Below are positions 1 to 9,380 of a stretch of 64,000 nucleotides of DNA, one piece after another (the first letter of the stretch is position 1; every line of letters begins with the position of its first letter). This stretch comes from Methylomonas sp. 11b (GTDB lineage Bacteria; Pseudomonadota; Gammaproteobacteria; Methylococcales; Methylomonadaceae), in contig NZ_KI911557.1 of NCBI RefSeq assembly GCF_000515215.1, forward strand, positions 124,001 through 188,000. The letters run 5' to 3'. The position numbers and the translations under genes were made by a program. The notes under the pieces were generated by a model. It was not told where the DNA came from and did not search any database. It was given only the letters and a program-made list of their open reading frames with translations.

Positions 1-736
1 CCACCATGCCGTCGAACGGTGCGCGAATTTCATAACGATTGATCGCACCGCTATTGGCTGATACCGTAGGGCTTGCGCCAAGTGCAAGCAATTTTTGTTG
101 GGCGTTATGAACGGCAATTTCCATTTCCCGCATCGCCTGCCGGGCTTGCAAATAGTCTTGTTCAGCAGAGATTTTCGCTTCCCATAAATGCTTTTCCCGC
201 GCGAAAGTGGCACGAGCTAATTCCAGACGCTTTTGCGCCGATAGCAATTCACTGCGCTGTTCGGACAACGCCGTACTGGCAATCACCGCCATGACCTGAC
301 CCTTTTTGACTTGTTGGCCCAAATTGGCGGGTACGCTTTCGACCACACCTGCCAGACGAGGGACGACATGCGAGGTCTTATCTTCATTAAAACGAATTTC
401 ACCTGGCAGGATTACGACGTTTTTGATGTGAGCTGTGCTTACTGCCTGTATCGATATGCCGTTTTCTACGATCTGCTGATCGGTCATTGCCACCAATGCA
501 CCTTCTTGCAAGACCTCGTCACGATCAGGCGTTTGTGATTGATTTTCTTTATCGGAACGCTCGCGTTTATCATCGTCCTGGGGCATCTGAGATTTAGCGG
601 CTGTGGAGCCTTCTTCAACCAATTCATCGGCTTCCGTCATGGTCTTATCGGTGCGCAAAATGAATACGCTGAGCAATACGCCAACAACGATAATCGCGGC
701 GATAGAGATCCCTTGTTTTTTATTAATCGTGTTCAT
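1..736 (-). CDS. Efflux RND periplasmic adaptor, CzcB-like (partial, C-terminus beyond left edge)
   Basis: Reading frame on the minus strand from an ATG at 736-734 to the left edge, about 245 residues with no stop. It begins with a membrane anchor or signal segment (residues ~9-27, AAIIVVGVLLSVFIL). An acidic and glutamine-rich linker follows, then the half-motif typical of HlyD/CzcB adaptors (PGEIRFNED, then RLAGVVESVPANLGQQVKKG), then a coiled-coil hairpin rich in Glu, Ala and Arg. Adaptors of this family bridge an inner-membrane RND pump and an outer-membrane TolC-type channel. Its ATG overlaps the stop codon of the CzcC-like gene (ATGA), so the two are translationally coupled. The RND pump gene is expected beyond the left edge. 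Metal specificity cannot be read from the visible part. Confidence 0.88.
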   Translation of the reverse strand, partial: MNTINKKQGISIAAIIVVGVLLSVFILRTDKTMTEADELVEEGSTAAKSQMPQDDDKRERSDKENQSQTPDRDEVLQEGALVAMTDQQIVENGISIQAVSTAHIKNVVILPGEIRFNEDKTSHVVPRLAGVVESVPANLGQQVKKGQVMAVIASTALSEQRSELLSAQKRLELARATFAREKHLWEAKISAEQDYLQARQAMREMEIAVHNAQQKLLALGASPTVSANSGAINRYEIRAPFDGMV

Positions 737-2094
737 GGTGATACCTCGGGTTGGCTGTCCGCCACTGTCTCGTTCATGCCGCTACCAATCAAACGTTCTA
801 CGTCAGCCACGGACTTATGATAATTGGCCAAGGCCACTAAATACTGATTTTGGGCACCAAACAGGGTGCGTTGCGCGTCCAGCACATCCAGAAAACCGAA
901 CTTGCCCAAGCGATAACCTTCACGGGCAGCATCGTAGGCACTTTGCGCACCGGGCAGAATCTCTTGCCGTAAAGTCAGAATTTCGGAATAGGCGCTATCC
1001 AAAGCCTGATAGGCGGTGTTCAATGCCGTGGTGATGCGTACTTCGGTATTGCGCATGTCCTGTTCCGCTTTGGTCAACCGATGTTCGGCTTCCTGAATGC
1101 GGCCTTGATTGCGATCAAACACCGGCAAGGGTACCGAGAAACCAACCACTAAGGCGTAATCATTGGGCATCAGATATTTACTGGCACCGACGGTCGCGGT
1201 CACATCCGGGATGGCTTTGGACTTTTCCATGGCGATGAGGGCCTGACGTTGGGTTATTTCGGTGACCCAACGGGCTAAATCAGGATTTTTAGACAGGCGT
1301 TGTTGCAATGAGTCCAGGGAAGCTGGCGTAGGTAGGCTGTTCAGATCACCGGCCACTGACTCAAAGCGCGCTGTGGTGCTGCCCCAACCCGCCGCCAAAC
1401 GTTTGCGGGCGGCTTCCAGTTCTTTCTGGGCATGCATCAGCTCAATTTGTACCGAGGCACGCGCGACTTTGGCTTTGGTTTCTTCAACGGGCGATACTTT
1501 GCCGGCCTGAACCCGCGCGGCTGTCGTCACCGTCGTCTGATTCGCCAAGTCATGCGTTTGTTGGGTTAGCGCCAAGCGCTGCTGAGCCGCCAACACGTCA
1601 ATAAAGGCTTGAGTCACCTGGGTAAGCACATCGGCACGTTTGGCTTCGTAATCCCAATCGGCGAGCTGTTTGGTCAGCGCGGCGGCTTCGATGCGTGCGC
1701 TACGCTTACCGCCCAACTCGATCAATTGACTGAGTTCCAAGGTAACTGAATCGCCATCGAAGCCCTGAAGAACCCGATTGCCGAAGTTCGAAGCATTGGC
1801 GTTGAAGGTGGGATTAGGTAGCAATCCGGCTTGTAGGGTAGCGGCTTCCTGGGCTCGGCTCTCCCAGGAAAAGGCCGACAGTTCCGGGTTTTGGGTTAAC
1901 GCCAAGGCCAGGGCTTGAGATAAAACCAAGACGCCGGTCGATTCCTCGGCGATTGGCCGACTGGAATCACTCAGAACCTGATGGTCTGGTTGAGCCGACA
2001 ACAGCGTGCCGTCAGCCGAATTGGCATCTACCGGCCCGGTAATAATGAAACAACACAATGCGATGCCAAATGACCGCATAGAATTCGAGAACAT
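733..2094 (-). CDS. TolC-family outer-membrane channel, CzcC-like
   Basis: A 453-residue protein with an N-terminal signal sequence and two repeated outer-membrane efflux protein domains. Visible family marks are LVLSQALALALTQNPELSAF (first repeat), LLPNPTFNANASNFGNR, FSVPLPVFDRNQGRIQEAEHRL (second repeat) and GKFGFLDVLDAQRTLFGAQNQYL near the C-terminus. Proteins of this kind form the outer-membrane exit duct of CBA-type heavy-metal efflux pumps. It lies between a small membrane protein gene and a CzcB-like adaptor, the usual czcICBA order. It overlaps the adaptor start by four bases. The family and context are clear; the substrate (Zn, Co, Cd, Ni or Cu/Ag) is not. Confidence 0.9.
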   Translation of the reverse strand: MFSNSMRSFGIALCCFIITGPVDANSADGTLLSAQPDHQVLSDSSRPIAEESTGVLVLSQALALALTQNPELSAFSWESRAQEAATLQAGLLPNPTFNANASNFGNRVLQGFDGDSVTLELSQLIELGGKRSARIEAAALTKQLADWDYEAKRADVLTQVTQAFIDVLAAQQRLALTQQTHDLANQTTVTTAARVQAGKVSPVEETKAKVARASVQIELMHAQKELEAARKRLAAGWGSTTARFESVAGDLNSLPTPASLDSLQQRLSKNPDLARWVTEITQRQALIAMEKSKAIPDVTATVGASKYLMPNDYALVVGFSVPLPVFDRNQGRIQEAEHRLTKAEQDMRNTEVRITTALNTAYQALDSAYSEILTLRQEILPGAQSAYDAAREGYRLGKFGFLDVLDAQRTLFGAQNQYLVALANYHKSVADVERLIGSGMNETVADSQPEVSP

Positions 2095-2188
2095 GGAAAA
2101 CTTCTCCGTAGCATAGAGATAACGTCAGCAAAAAACACAGGTATTAAACCTGCGGTTTTGGCTGGTAGGTTGCAGCTAGGAGATGGGG

Positions 2189-2644
2189 CTAAATCAGTAA
2201 AACGATGCTGCGCAAGGCGAGCAGTCGGGGATCGGTGAACGGTGGATCGAAAAATGCCGGTTGCCGAATAAAAGATCGGGCATGAAACGCCAACAGTGAA
2301 AATAGGAAAAATACCGGCAGGAAACCAATATCAATCGTTAACTTAAGTAAATCAGTCACCAATAACTGCGTGTGATTATCGCCGTCTATAGGGATGTCGG
2401 TGCAGGGTGACGGACAGGGATTATCGCCATTGGCCGTATAGACGTTGGTTTCGTCATTGGACTGGATGGTTTTATTCACATTCGCTAATTGCTCTTGAGC
2501 AACGCGCTCTACAGCGACATGACCATCCATCCCAAAACACAGCACAAAGGCCGACGCATCGCGATGTCCCAGGCCGAAATGACCAAGGATCGCGAGGATC
2601 AGCACAAAAGAAAGCCAAATTTTGGAGCGACGTAGAGTAATCAT
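2189..2644 (-). CDS. Small membrane protein preceding czcCB (CzcI-position)
   Basis: A 151-residue protein with a signal-like first helix (residues 8-26), a polar middle and a second hydrophobic segment around residues 98-120. The middle carries Cys-Pro-Ser-Pro-Cys-Thr-Asp (CPSPCTD) followed by acidic and His residues (DIPIDGDNHTQ), plausible soft-metal ligands in the periplasm. It is the first gene of the czcCB operon, 94 bases upstream of the channel gene. Small proteins in this position (CzcI-like) are thought to tune metal-efflux expression or sensing. The assignment rests mainly on position and topology, since I do not recognise a named family. Confidence 0.6.
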   Translation of the reverse strand: MITLRRSKIWLSFVLILAILGHFGLGHRDASAFVLCFGMDGHVAVERVAQEQLANVNKTIQSNDETNVYTANGDNPCPSPCTDIPIDGDNHTQLLVTDLLKLTIDIGFLPVFFLFSLLAFHARSFIRQPAFFDPPFTDPRLLALRSIVLLI

Positions 2645-2995
2645 TCGTTTAGATGATACTCACTATACGAAATAATTCAAGCCGTTCGTGAGTTACGGCA
2701 TGAAGTTTGGCTGATTGTTGCACGTTAAGTAGGGGCACTGATAAGTCAGTTTAGGTCACTGCAAATGGCAGGTTAGAAGCTGAAACTGACCGTTGAGTGG
2801 CTTGGTTTTTTGATTCAATGACTGTCAGAAAATGGCCGATTGGTTGAGGTCACCAGTGACTGCTTTGTAGCCACCCCGTTCCAAAAATCAGGATTTGGCG
2901 GGCTGGCCGCTTGAGAAACACGGCTGGCAAAATGGATCGAGTTGTTTACTCAATGACGCAGCCACAAGGATCGCAGTAGATGACAACCTTTACCT
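2645..2995. other. Intergenic stretch without a gene; holds one copy of a dispersed repeat
   Basis: No convincing coding frame is visible. The interval carries a GGCCGAT-GGTTGAG-TC-CCA-GCTTTGT motif (2834-2874) that recurs in degenerate form at 52320-52360. The rest looks like decayed intergenic debris between the metal operon promoter region and the end of the recombinase gene. Confidence 0.5.
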
Positions 2996-3814
2996 TCAAA
3001 TCCTGATCCGCTCGACTTCATCCAGCGTCACCTCATCGCGGCGACGGTCATAGAGCTGGGTGGTGCGGGTACTGGCGTGGTTGGCCATCACGGCCGCTTT
3101 CTCTAATGTACCGCCGTTTTTCAAATAAAGGGTGATGCCGGTCGCCCGAAAACTATGATTACCAATCTTGGTGGCAATGCCGGCGGCGGCAACCCGGCGC
3201 TGAATCATCGCATGTGCATTGGCTTGACCCAGAGAAGAGACGCTCAGCCGACCGGTGCCGCGACCCAGACTGCGAAACAATAAGCCCTTGGGATCATCGC
3301 TTAGCCCAGCCCCTTCGATATAGGCCAGGAGATAATCTTCAAGGTGATGGTGGCAGGGCATTTCATGGCGTTTACCGCCTTTCTCCCGCAACCGCACCCA
3401 GAGGCGGCGGTTTTGCGTGTAGACGTCCTCGATCTTCATACCCAAAGCCGCGCCGATGCGGGCGAAGGAATAGATCATCAACGCGATCAGGGCCCGGTCG
3501 CGTAGACCGATAAGTGTCCCGGTATCGATACTATTCAACAGGCGGCGGGCATCCTCGGCATCTAGCACCGGCGTCTTGCCGACTTTTACCCGATGCGCCG
3601 GACCGCGAACCGAGGCGGCGGGATTCAACGACACCACTTGCCCGGTCACCAGCCAGTCAAAACAATGGCGAACGGCGGCTAACTGTTGCTTGACCGTTGG
3701 GGCGGAGACCTGACGGGTTTTGCCCTCGATCCAGCTGGCAACATGCAACGGCTGCACCTCGAAGATCGATACGATACCCGCCGTTACCTCGCACCAATCG
3801 AGAAATTCCATCAC
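2996..3814 (-). pseudogene. Tyrosine recombinase/integrase with frameshifted N-terminus
   Basis: The catalytic domain of a tyrosine recombinase is intact: Arg119 (FARIGAAL), the H-x-x-R box His220-Ser-Phe-Arg223, His246 (MANHAST) and the nucleophile Tyr255 (TQLYDRR). The open frame can start only at a GTG (3814-3812). However, family-like core-binding sequence continues upstream in the same frame (ERAHRRFLEFF, then RNRHTRRAYARA) until a TAA near 3910. Still further upstream the homology jumps frame (AYDLSPLDNP). Restoring one G in the run CCCGCC, as CCCGGCC, would join the two. This suggests a single-base deletion. The truncated product lacks most of the N-terminal SAM-like domain. It could still be made from the GTG, or the break could be a sequencing error. 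Confidence 0.75.
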
Positions 3815-4151
3815 GGCGCGAGCATAGGCCCGCCGCGTGTGCCGGTTGCGGATATTGGCCGCGAAAAACTCCAGAAAGCGGCGATGCGCCCGCTCGCTGG
3901 CGGGTTATCAAGCGGGGACAGGTCGTAAGCGATGATGCGTTAACGGGTTGATTCAACATGGGCGTTACCTATTGTGATTTGAATTAGGATTCGAGATCCC
4001 ATCAAAATCAGTAGCTCTCATCCTTTAATAGGGTAAGCACGCGAGTCCTTGGTTTTATGGGGTTTGCATGTTGTCTAAAAAGCCTTTGTTTATTAGACAA
4101 ACGGGTCTTTTCGAACCAGGTTTTGCAGCGACCAGGGCCTAAAAACACAAA

Positions 4152-4180
4152 TTAACATTTTTACATTTTTGTGCCATAGT
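4152..4180 (+). promoter_or_regulatory. Likely promoter of the toxin-antitoxin pair
   Basis: TTAACA (4152-4157) and CATAGT (4175-4180) are separated by 17 bases, close to the sigma-70 consensus. They lie about 30 bases before the antitoxin ATG at 4211. This is a prediction from spacing and sequence only. Confidence 0.45.
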
Positions 4181-4210
4181 GAGATTTTAAGCCACCGAAC
4201 GGATGGGACC

Positions 4211-4462
4211 ATGAGCCGCCTGACGATAGAGATCACCGATCAACAGCATCAAAGCATTAAGGCAATGGCTGCCTTACAGGGTAAAAGCATCAAGGAATAT
4301 GCCATGCAGCGTTTGTTGCCGCTGACCGCCGATGAAGAAAAAGCCATGCAGGAACTGGAAGCGTTCTTAAAACCCCGCATTGAAGCCGCCGAACGTGGCG
4401 AAGTCGTGAGTGCGTCCGTTCATACCATCTTTGAGGAAACCCTGGTCAACACCGATTCATGA
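4211..4462 (+). CDS. Antitoxin of a ParD/ParE-type toxin-antitoxin pair
   Basis: An 83-residue protein starting MSRLTIEITDQQHQSIKAMA. The start at 4211 is preferred over an upstream in-frame ATG because the beta-strand plus helix that begins here looks like the ribbon-helix-helix DNA-binding fold of ParD-like antitoxins. The C-terminal half is charged (EEKAMQELEAFLKPRIEAAERGE), as expected for a toxin-wrapping tail. Its stop overlaps the toxin start by four bases (ATGA), the typical coupling of such pairs. The antitoxin is expected to neutralise the toxin and repress its own promoter. On a plasmid this stabilises inheritance. Confidence 0.82.
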   Translation: MSRLTIEITDQQHQSIKAMAALQGKSIKEYAMQRLLPLTADEEKAMQELEAFLKPRIEAAERGEVVSASVHTIFEETLVNTDS

Positions 4463-4770
4463 GCCTGCCCGTTGATTTTACGGCGGAGGCTATCCAGGAT
4501 TTGTCCGCTATCGCCCGCTATACCGATGACACATGGGGGCGTGAGCAAGCGTTTCGTTATGCCGAATTGTTAAACAAACGCTTCCTGGCTATTGCGGAAG
4601 GGCGACTATTCTCCAAGGTGCTTTTCCCCAAGTATCCCCAGGTCCGGGTGTGTCGCTGTGAACATCACTATATTTTCTTCATGTCCTCACCAGAAGGCCG
4701 GAAGCCCGTGATCTTGGCCGTGCTGCATGAACGTATGAACCTGTTGGCGAGGCTCAAGGACAGGCTTTGA
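4459..4770 (+). CDS. ParE/RelE-superfamily toxin
   Basis: A 103-residue protein with the compact ParE/RelE layout. It opens with a strand and helix (VDFTAEAIQDLSAIARYTDDTWG) and ends with beta strands and a short helix (RCEHHYIFFMSSPEGRKPVILAVLHERMNLLARL). The HHYIFF and VLHERMN segments match the conserved core of ParE toxins, which usually poison DNA gyrase; RelE-like mRNA cleavage cannot be ruled out. It overlaps the antitoxin gene by four bases. The pair probably acts as a plasmid addiction module. Confidence 0.85.
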   Translation: MSLPVDFTAEAIQDLSAIARYTDDTWGREQAFRYAELLNKRFLAIAEGRLFSKVLFPKYPQVRVCRCEHHYIFFMSSPEGRKPVILAVLHERMNLLARLKDRL

Positions 4771-5320
4771 GACGGGACATACTGACCGATGATAAACCGC
4801 ATTATCACTGATTGATTACCCAATTACGTTATGAGTTAAAGCGAAGGACCTTAATAAAATCGACGCGAAAATGGTTCAAGACCTGCTTAGGCCGAAAGCG
4901 ACAAAACGCTTCGGCGACGTGGAAGGACGCTAAAGTATTTTCAAGAACTGAATTAGACATACCCAAGAGTTACATGAGCAACTAAGGTTATCCCTTCAAT
5001 TGACACAAACTGCCCTGGAATGTTGGAAAAACAATTAATAATGGAATTCATTCATGACGGATCGGTTTAATTCAAAATTGGGTTATTTGTAATGCGATGG
5101 CAATGAACCTAAATGTATCGTTTAGTGGACTGGCAGTGAATTAGGAACAAAATTATCACCAGATCCATTTGAAGTACTATCATGGATCACGCCAATAGTC
5201 CTATCACTCCAATTGCTATGCCATAATCATAAATATCAAGATTTTGCTCGGCATAACACTTGCGGTTAATCAACTCTTTATATTGCTATTTAATTTTTAA
5301 ACAACTCTTTTAGGACCAAA
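4771..5320. other. 550-base interval without a recognisable gene
   Basis: No family-like coding frame is seen. The stretch is AT-rich and ends in the leader of the HU gene, where AGGA lies six bases before the ATG at 5321. I see no clear terminator, repeat or RNA gene here. Confidence 0.4.
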
Positions 5321-5593
5321 ATGAATAAATCCGACCTAATAGCAGCAATTGCAGGCCATGCCGAAATCAGCAAAGCCGATGCCTCCCGCGCATTGGATAG
5401 TATTACCCAATCCATCCAAACTGCACTGAAAGCGGGTGATTCCGTGGCTTTGGTAGGCTTCGGTACGTTTGAAGTGAAAGAACGTGCGGAGCGCGCCGGC
5501 CGCAATCCGCAAACCGGCGAAGCGATTACCATTGCAGCGGCTAAACTGCCATCGTTCAAAGCCGGCAAAGGTTTGAAAGACGCGGTTCAGTGA
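5321..5593 (+). CDS. hup: HU-family histone-like DNA-binding protein
   Basis: A 90-residue protein of exactly HU size: [20 protein letters not shown], the GFGTFEV turn, RNPQTGE at the DNA-intercalating arm and a [14 protein letters not shown]-terminus. HU bends and coats DNA and supports replication, recombination and nucleoid order. An AGGA ribosome-binding site lies six bases before the ATG. It stands 130 bases upstream of the SMC-like operon on the same strand, so it may serve that system or be a general plasmid nucleoid protein. A second HU/IHF-family gene lies at 28265-28573. Confidence 0.95.
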   Translation: MNKSDLIAAIAGHAEISKADASRALDSITQSIQTALKAGDSVALVGFGTFEVKERAERAGRNPQTGEAITIAAAKLPSFKAGKGLKDAVQ

Positions 5594-5723
5594 ATTTGAG
5601 GTAACTGATTTTCAAATTAGGATGACGCCGCCACTTCCCTCTTTTCCCTGAATGGACTGGTCGATGTTGGATAGTTCGTTTGAGAGGTAATCAAGGAAAC
5701 TTGTATAGTCAAAAAGGTAACGG

Positions 5724-8700
5724 ATGGGAAGTTTTGCATTAATTCGGCTGATTTTGATCGACTCCTATAAACCGGGCACGTTACAAGAAGTTCGGTTGGA
5801 GGGGCACACCAACCTGAACGGTGTCAACGGTGCTGGTAAAACCACCTTGCTGCGATTGATCCCGTTGTTTTTTGGCGAACGACCTGGGCGATTGGTGCCG
5901 AGAAGTAAAGTCACCGACAGCTTTGCCAAGCATTATTTGCCCAATGAGTCGTCTTACATCATTTTCGAGTATCGCCGGGATCAGCAAGTTTGCCTGGTAG
6001 TGATCTATGCCTCACTCAATGAAGAAGGTCTTTGCTATCGCTTCGTCGATAAGGGCTTTGATCGTGACGATTTTCTGGAAACTCGGCTGGATGGCTCTTG
6101 CTATCCGATTTCCTGCCGCGATCTGAAACGGCATTTGGACAAACGTCAAATTAATTCCAGCAATCAGCTGACGTCCTGTAGCGACTATCGCACGGTGATT
6201 CAAAACCTGCCGCATAGCAAGGGTCAGGAATTGCGCAATTTGATTGCCCGTTTTAGCTTTTGTCAGGGTAGTGCCGGGCGGCGACTGAAGGACATCGAAA
6301 AAATCGTCTCCGGCATGCTCCAACGTTCGACTGATTTTGCCGACTTGCGGGAAATGCTGGTCAACTGTATCGACGAGAACCGCGATTCCATTGCCTTGGA
6401 TGTCTCTATGGATAAATTAGAGGATTGGCACAAGGAATACCGGGCCTACCAACACAGCGAAGCCGAGCGGGAACAGGCCACAGAACTCAGTGAGCTTGCG
6501 GCTGAACAGGAACAATTTAAAAGCCGATTCGGTGAACTTTACAAGCGCCTATTGCTGTTGAAGGAGCGTTATCGCCAGCAACAGCAAGGGCAACAAGAAC
6601 AGCTTTCACAAGCCGAACAATCACTGAAAACCCTGAAGACTGCTTGGGAAATCGAGGAGCTTCAGATGCAATCGGCTATTGCCCAACAAAGAGCCGAGCT
6701 CAGCAGCCAGGAAAAGCAGAAAACCCAACTGGAGAAAGAAAAAGCCGAATGGGACGCCAAAGAAATACAGCTGAGTATTCGTCAGGCCGAGCAACAGTCT
6801 GTCCTCTCCGACAATCTGGCCAGGGAACAACAGCACTATGAGCAACTGACCTCTGAAGTGCAGGACATTAATGCTCAATTCGCCGCGATCAAGGCTGACA
6901 CCGAGAAAGCTTACGCCGAGCAGCGGTACCAACATGAACGGCAGATGGGTGAGGTCAAGGCACAGGTAAGCCAAGATGAAGCCAAACATCGTGCGGAACA
7001 TAACCAGGCCCGAGAACAACTGAGAGCCGCGAATAATGGCGAACAGGAAAAGCTACATGGATCGGCCGGTGAGGTTCAGGGAAAGCTGGGGGCGCTGAAT
7101 GCACAGATTGCCCAAATCCAACCTGATCCGGAATTACTCCAAACCCGAGAAGCCAAGCTGGAACTTCAGCAAAGCCTGCAACAACAATTGGAACAGGCGA
7201 AAAATGACGTTGCTGGCATCAACAAGCGAATCAAAGCCAATCAGGCCGAAGTCGAGTCTGTTTTGGACCAAAAGCGTCATTATCAGTCAGAGAAACAAGC
7301 GATTGATGAGACGATCAGTCGTTTAAAGAGACAACTGGATACCGAAGCCGATACCTTGCTGCGTTTTTTACGTGAGCATCAACCCGGCTGGGCGCAGAAC
7401 ATTGCCAAAGTGGTTAATCCGGAACTATTACTGCGAGAAGACCTTGAGCCGACGTTAGTGGAAAAGCCAACCGGATTGTACGGGGTGTCACTGAATCTGG
7501 AGGTACTGCCGGCGGATTTGGCAGCCGACGAACAGCAAATCCGCGCCGTGCTGGCTGACCATGAACATCGCTTACGCGAGTTGGCCGGCTTGGACGAACA
7601 GGTCGAGCAACAATTGACGGCTTTGAAAAAGATTGATAACCAACTGCACAAGCAATCCCAACAAGCCGAAACCGAGCAGGGTCGCCTGCTCACCGGTTTG
7701 AAGGGAATTCACAGCGAACTAGGCTCTTTGAAGCTGCAAATTGAAAGCAGCAAACGTCAGCGCAGACAACAGTTGGAGACTGAAAAAGTAGCAGTCGAGC
7801 ATGCTTTGGCAGATACCAAACAACAATTAGAGGGCTTAAAACGGCAACTGCAACACGAGGAAAAGCAGCTGGCTGTCGAACTCGACACGGTTATCGCCCG
7901 AATCAAACAGGTTGCCGGCCAACAAGTCGAGCATATCCGGCAAGACATTTCAGTGCTAAAAAGCCAAGAGCAACAGGCCCTTCAAGAACTCGATCAGCAA
8001 CGACTGAACAGTCTGAAAACCCGAAAAATCGATGTCGATGCCTTGCAACAGCTTGAGACCCGAATTGATACTTTGAAAAAGCAGTTGCAAGCCGCCAAAG
8101 CCGCAGCTGAAACAGTCAGCGAATATCGGCGTTGGGAGCAACTGCATTGGTCTGGCTACCCTCAGCTGAGCATTGCGATTCGCCAACTAACTGCAGAACT
8201 CCGGCTAACCGAGGCACAGTACGAAGCCGCCAAGCACCATTATCAACAGCACAGCAGAGCATTAAAAGCCGAGATGGATCAGCTGGCCGCATCGCTTGAG
8301 AAATTGACGCAGGAATTGAAGACTCTCGAACAATTACTAGACGACTGCACGCCCTATGCACGTTATGCCGCCAATGTCATCAGTTTTGACGAATCGCATA
8401 CCTTGGCCTTATTACAAAACGAATATCGTAGCTTGAACGAGGCTTATAAAAGCCAGCGTCGCCTGCTGCTGGCCAAGCTGAGGCATTTGAAACAGACCTT
8501 AGCCCGATATCCCGGCACCGGTCCGGCCCAGTATTATGCTAGTCAGGAGAATGAACTGGGCCTGGACAGCGATGAAACGGCCTGGCTATCGCCAATCTTG
8601 AATTGGTACGACAGTGCTTACCAGGATCTTCGCAGTCTATTAGTTAATCAGGCCAATCTGTTCGGCGCGGTAATCCGGAATTATCAACAAGCGTTGGAAC

Positions 8701-9380
8701 ATTTCGACCGCGGCATCGATTCACTGTCCAGACGTTTGGCAAAACATATTGATAGCAATATCCGTTTCGATAAAATCGAAAGCATCCAGGGGCGCTTGAC
8801 CTCAAAAGTGCAGACTTTGGGCTATTGGCCTCAAATCGTCGCCTTTACCAAGCAATACGATGACTGGAACCGCAACGGCGATGGCCGGTTGCCCGGCGAG
8901 GCCTTTGCGGACATGGTGCGTTTGGTAGCGGAACAGATGCCAGGCAAGGGTCGGGTGGAAATGAAACTGGTCAACTTGTTGGAACTGGAGATCATAGTCA
9001 GCGAAAACGGCCGTAGCAAACGCGCCACCCATGCCGAGGAGTTACAGCAAATCTCCAGTCATGGCTTGTCCTATCTGATTTTGTGCGTCTTCTTTATCGC
9101 CTTGGTCAACATGATCCGCAAGGACCAACCCTTAAACATCATCTGGCCGATGGATGAATTAAAGGAACTACACCAGGTCAATATCGAGCTGTTGTTGGAA
9201 TTACTCAGTAATAACGGCATCACCTTGCTGTCGGCATTTCCCGACCCAGACCCCGATGTTCTGCGATTGTTCAAAAACCGATATCAGGTCGTTGGCCAGC
9301 GTGAATTGGTGGAGATGGAAATCGATGACGCTTATCTCGCGGAATTGGCGCCCATGGTCAGAGAGCTAGCTGATGTTTGA
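5724..9380 (+). CDS. SMC-like ATPase of a Wadjet/MksB-type system (JetC-like)
   Basis: A 1218-residue SMC-like protein. The Walker A motif is GVNGAGKT (residues 33-40). Two long coiled-coil arms rich in Gln, Glu, Lys and Leu occupy roughly 220-560 and 640-890. A degenerate ABC signature (SSHGLSYL) comes just before Walker B (IIWPMDE, Asp1144-Glu1145). The size and head-coil-hinge-coil-head plan match the MksB/JetC condensin ATPases, and a family formerly called DUF3584 is similar. Such ATPases extrude DNA loops and detect small circular plasmids for cleavage. The gene overlaps the next one by eight bases. The gene order, ATPase first, differs from the usual JetA-B-C-D. Confidence 0.85.
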   Translation: MGSFALIRLILIDSYKPGTLQEVRLEGHTNLNGVNGAGKTTLLRLIPLFFGERPGRLVPRSKVTDSFAKHYLPNESSYIIFEYRRDQQVCLVVIYASLNEEGLCYRFVDKGFDRDDFLETRLDGSCYPISCRDLKRHLDKRQINSSNQLTSCSDYRTVIQNLPHSKGQELRNLIARFSFCQGSAGRRLKDIEKIVSGMLQRSTDFADLREMLVNCIDENRDSIALDVSMDKLEDWHKEYRAYQHSEAEREQATELSELAAEQEQFKSRFGELYKRLLLLKERYRQQQQGQQEQLSQAEQSLKTLKTAWEIEELQMQSAIAQQRAELSSQEKQKTQLEKEKAEWDAKEIQLSIRQAEQQSVLSDNLAREQQHYEQLTSEVQDINAQFAAIKADTEKAYAEQRYQHERQMGEVKAQVSQDEAKHRAEHNQAREQLRAANNGEQEKLHGSAGEVQGKLGALNAQIAQIQPDPELLQTREAKLELQQSLQQQLEQAKNDVAGINKRIKANQAEVESVLDQKRHYQSEKQAIDETISRLKRQLDTEADTLLRFLREHQPGWAQNIAKVVNPELLLREDLEPTLVEKPTGLYGVSLNLEVLPADLAADEQQIRAVLADHEHRLRELAGLDEQVEQQLTALKKIDNQLHKQSQQAETEQGRLLTGLKGIHSELGSLKLQIESSKRQRRQQLETEKVAVEHALADTKQQLEGLKRQLQHEEKQLAVELDTVIARIKQVAGQQVEHIRQDISVLKSQEQQALQELDQQRLNSLKTRKIDVDALQQLETRIDTLKKQLQAAKAAAETVSEYRRWEQLHWSGYPQLSIAIRQLTAELRLTEAQYEAAKHHYQQHSRALKAEMDQLAASLEKLTQELKTLEQLLDDCTPYARYAANVISFDESHTLALLQNEYRSLNEAYKSQRRLLLAKLRHLKQTLARYPGTGPAQYYASQENELGLDSDETAWLSPILNWYDSAYQDLRSLLVNQANLFGAVIRNYQQALEHFDRGIDSLSRRLAKHIDSNIRFDKIESIQGRLTSKVQTLGYWPQIVAFTKQYDDWNRNGDGRLPGEAFADMVRLVAEQMPGKGRVEMKLVNLLELEIIVSENGRSKRATHAEELQQISSHGLSYLILCVFFIALVNMIRKDQPLNIIWPMDELKELHQVNIELLLELLSNNGITLLSAFPDPDPDVLRLFKNRYQVVGQRELVEMEIDDAYLAELAPMVRELADV

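Noticed and set aside
3657..3959. A 100-codon open frame overlapping the recombinase 5' end
   Set aside because: It contains only the first few family-like residues and then reads out of frame. It is the upstream remnant of the frameshifted recombinase, not a gene.
8880..8905. GCCGG-TTGC-CCGGC hairpin in the SMC gene
   Set aside because: It resembles the tra hairpins only on the opposite strand, lies inside a coding region with normal codons and lacks the flanking unit. Probably chance.
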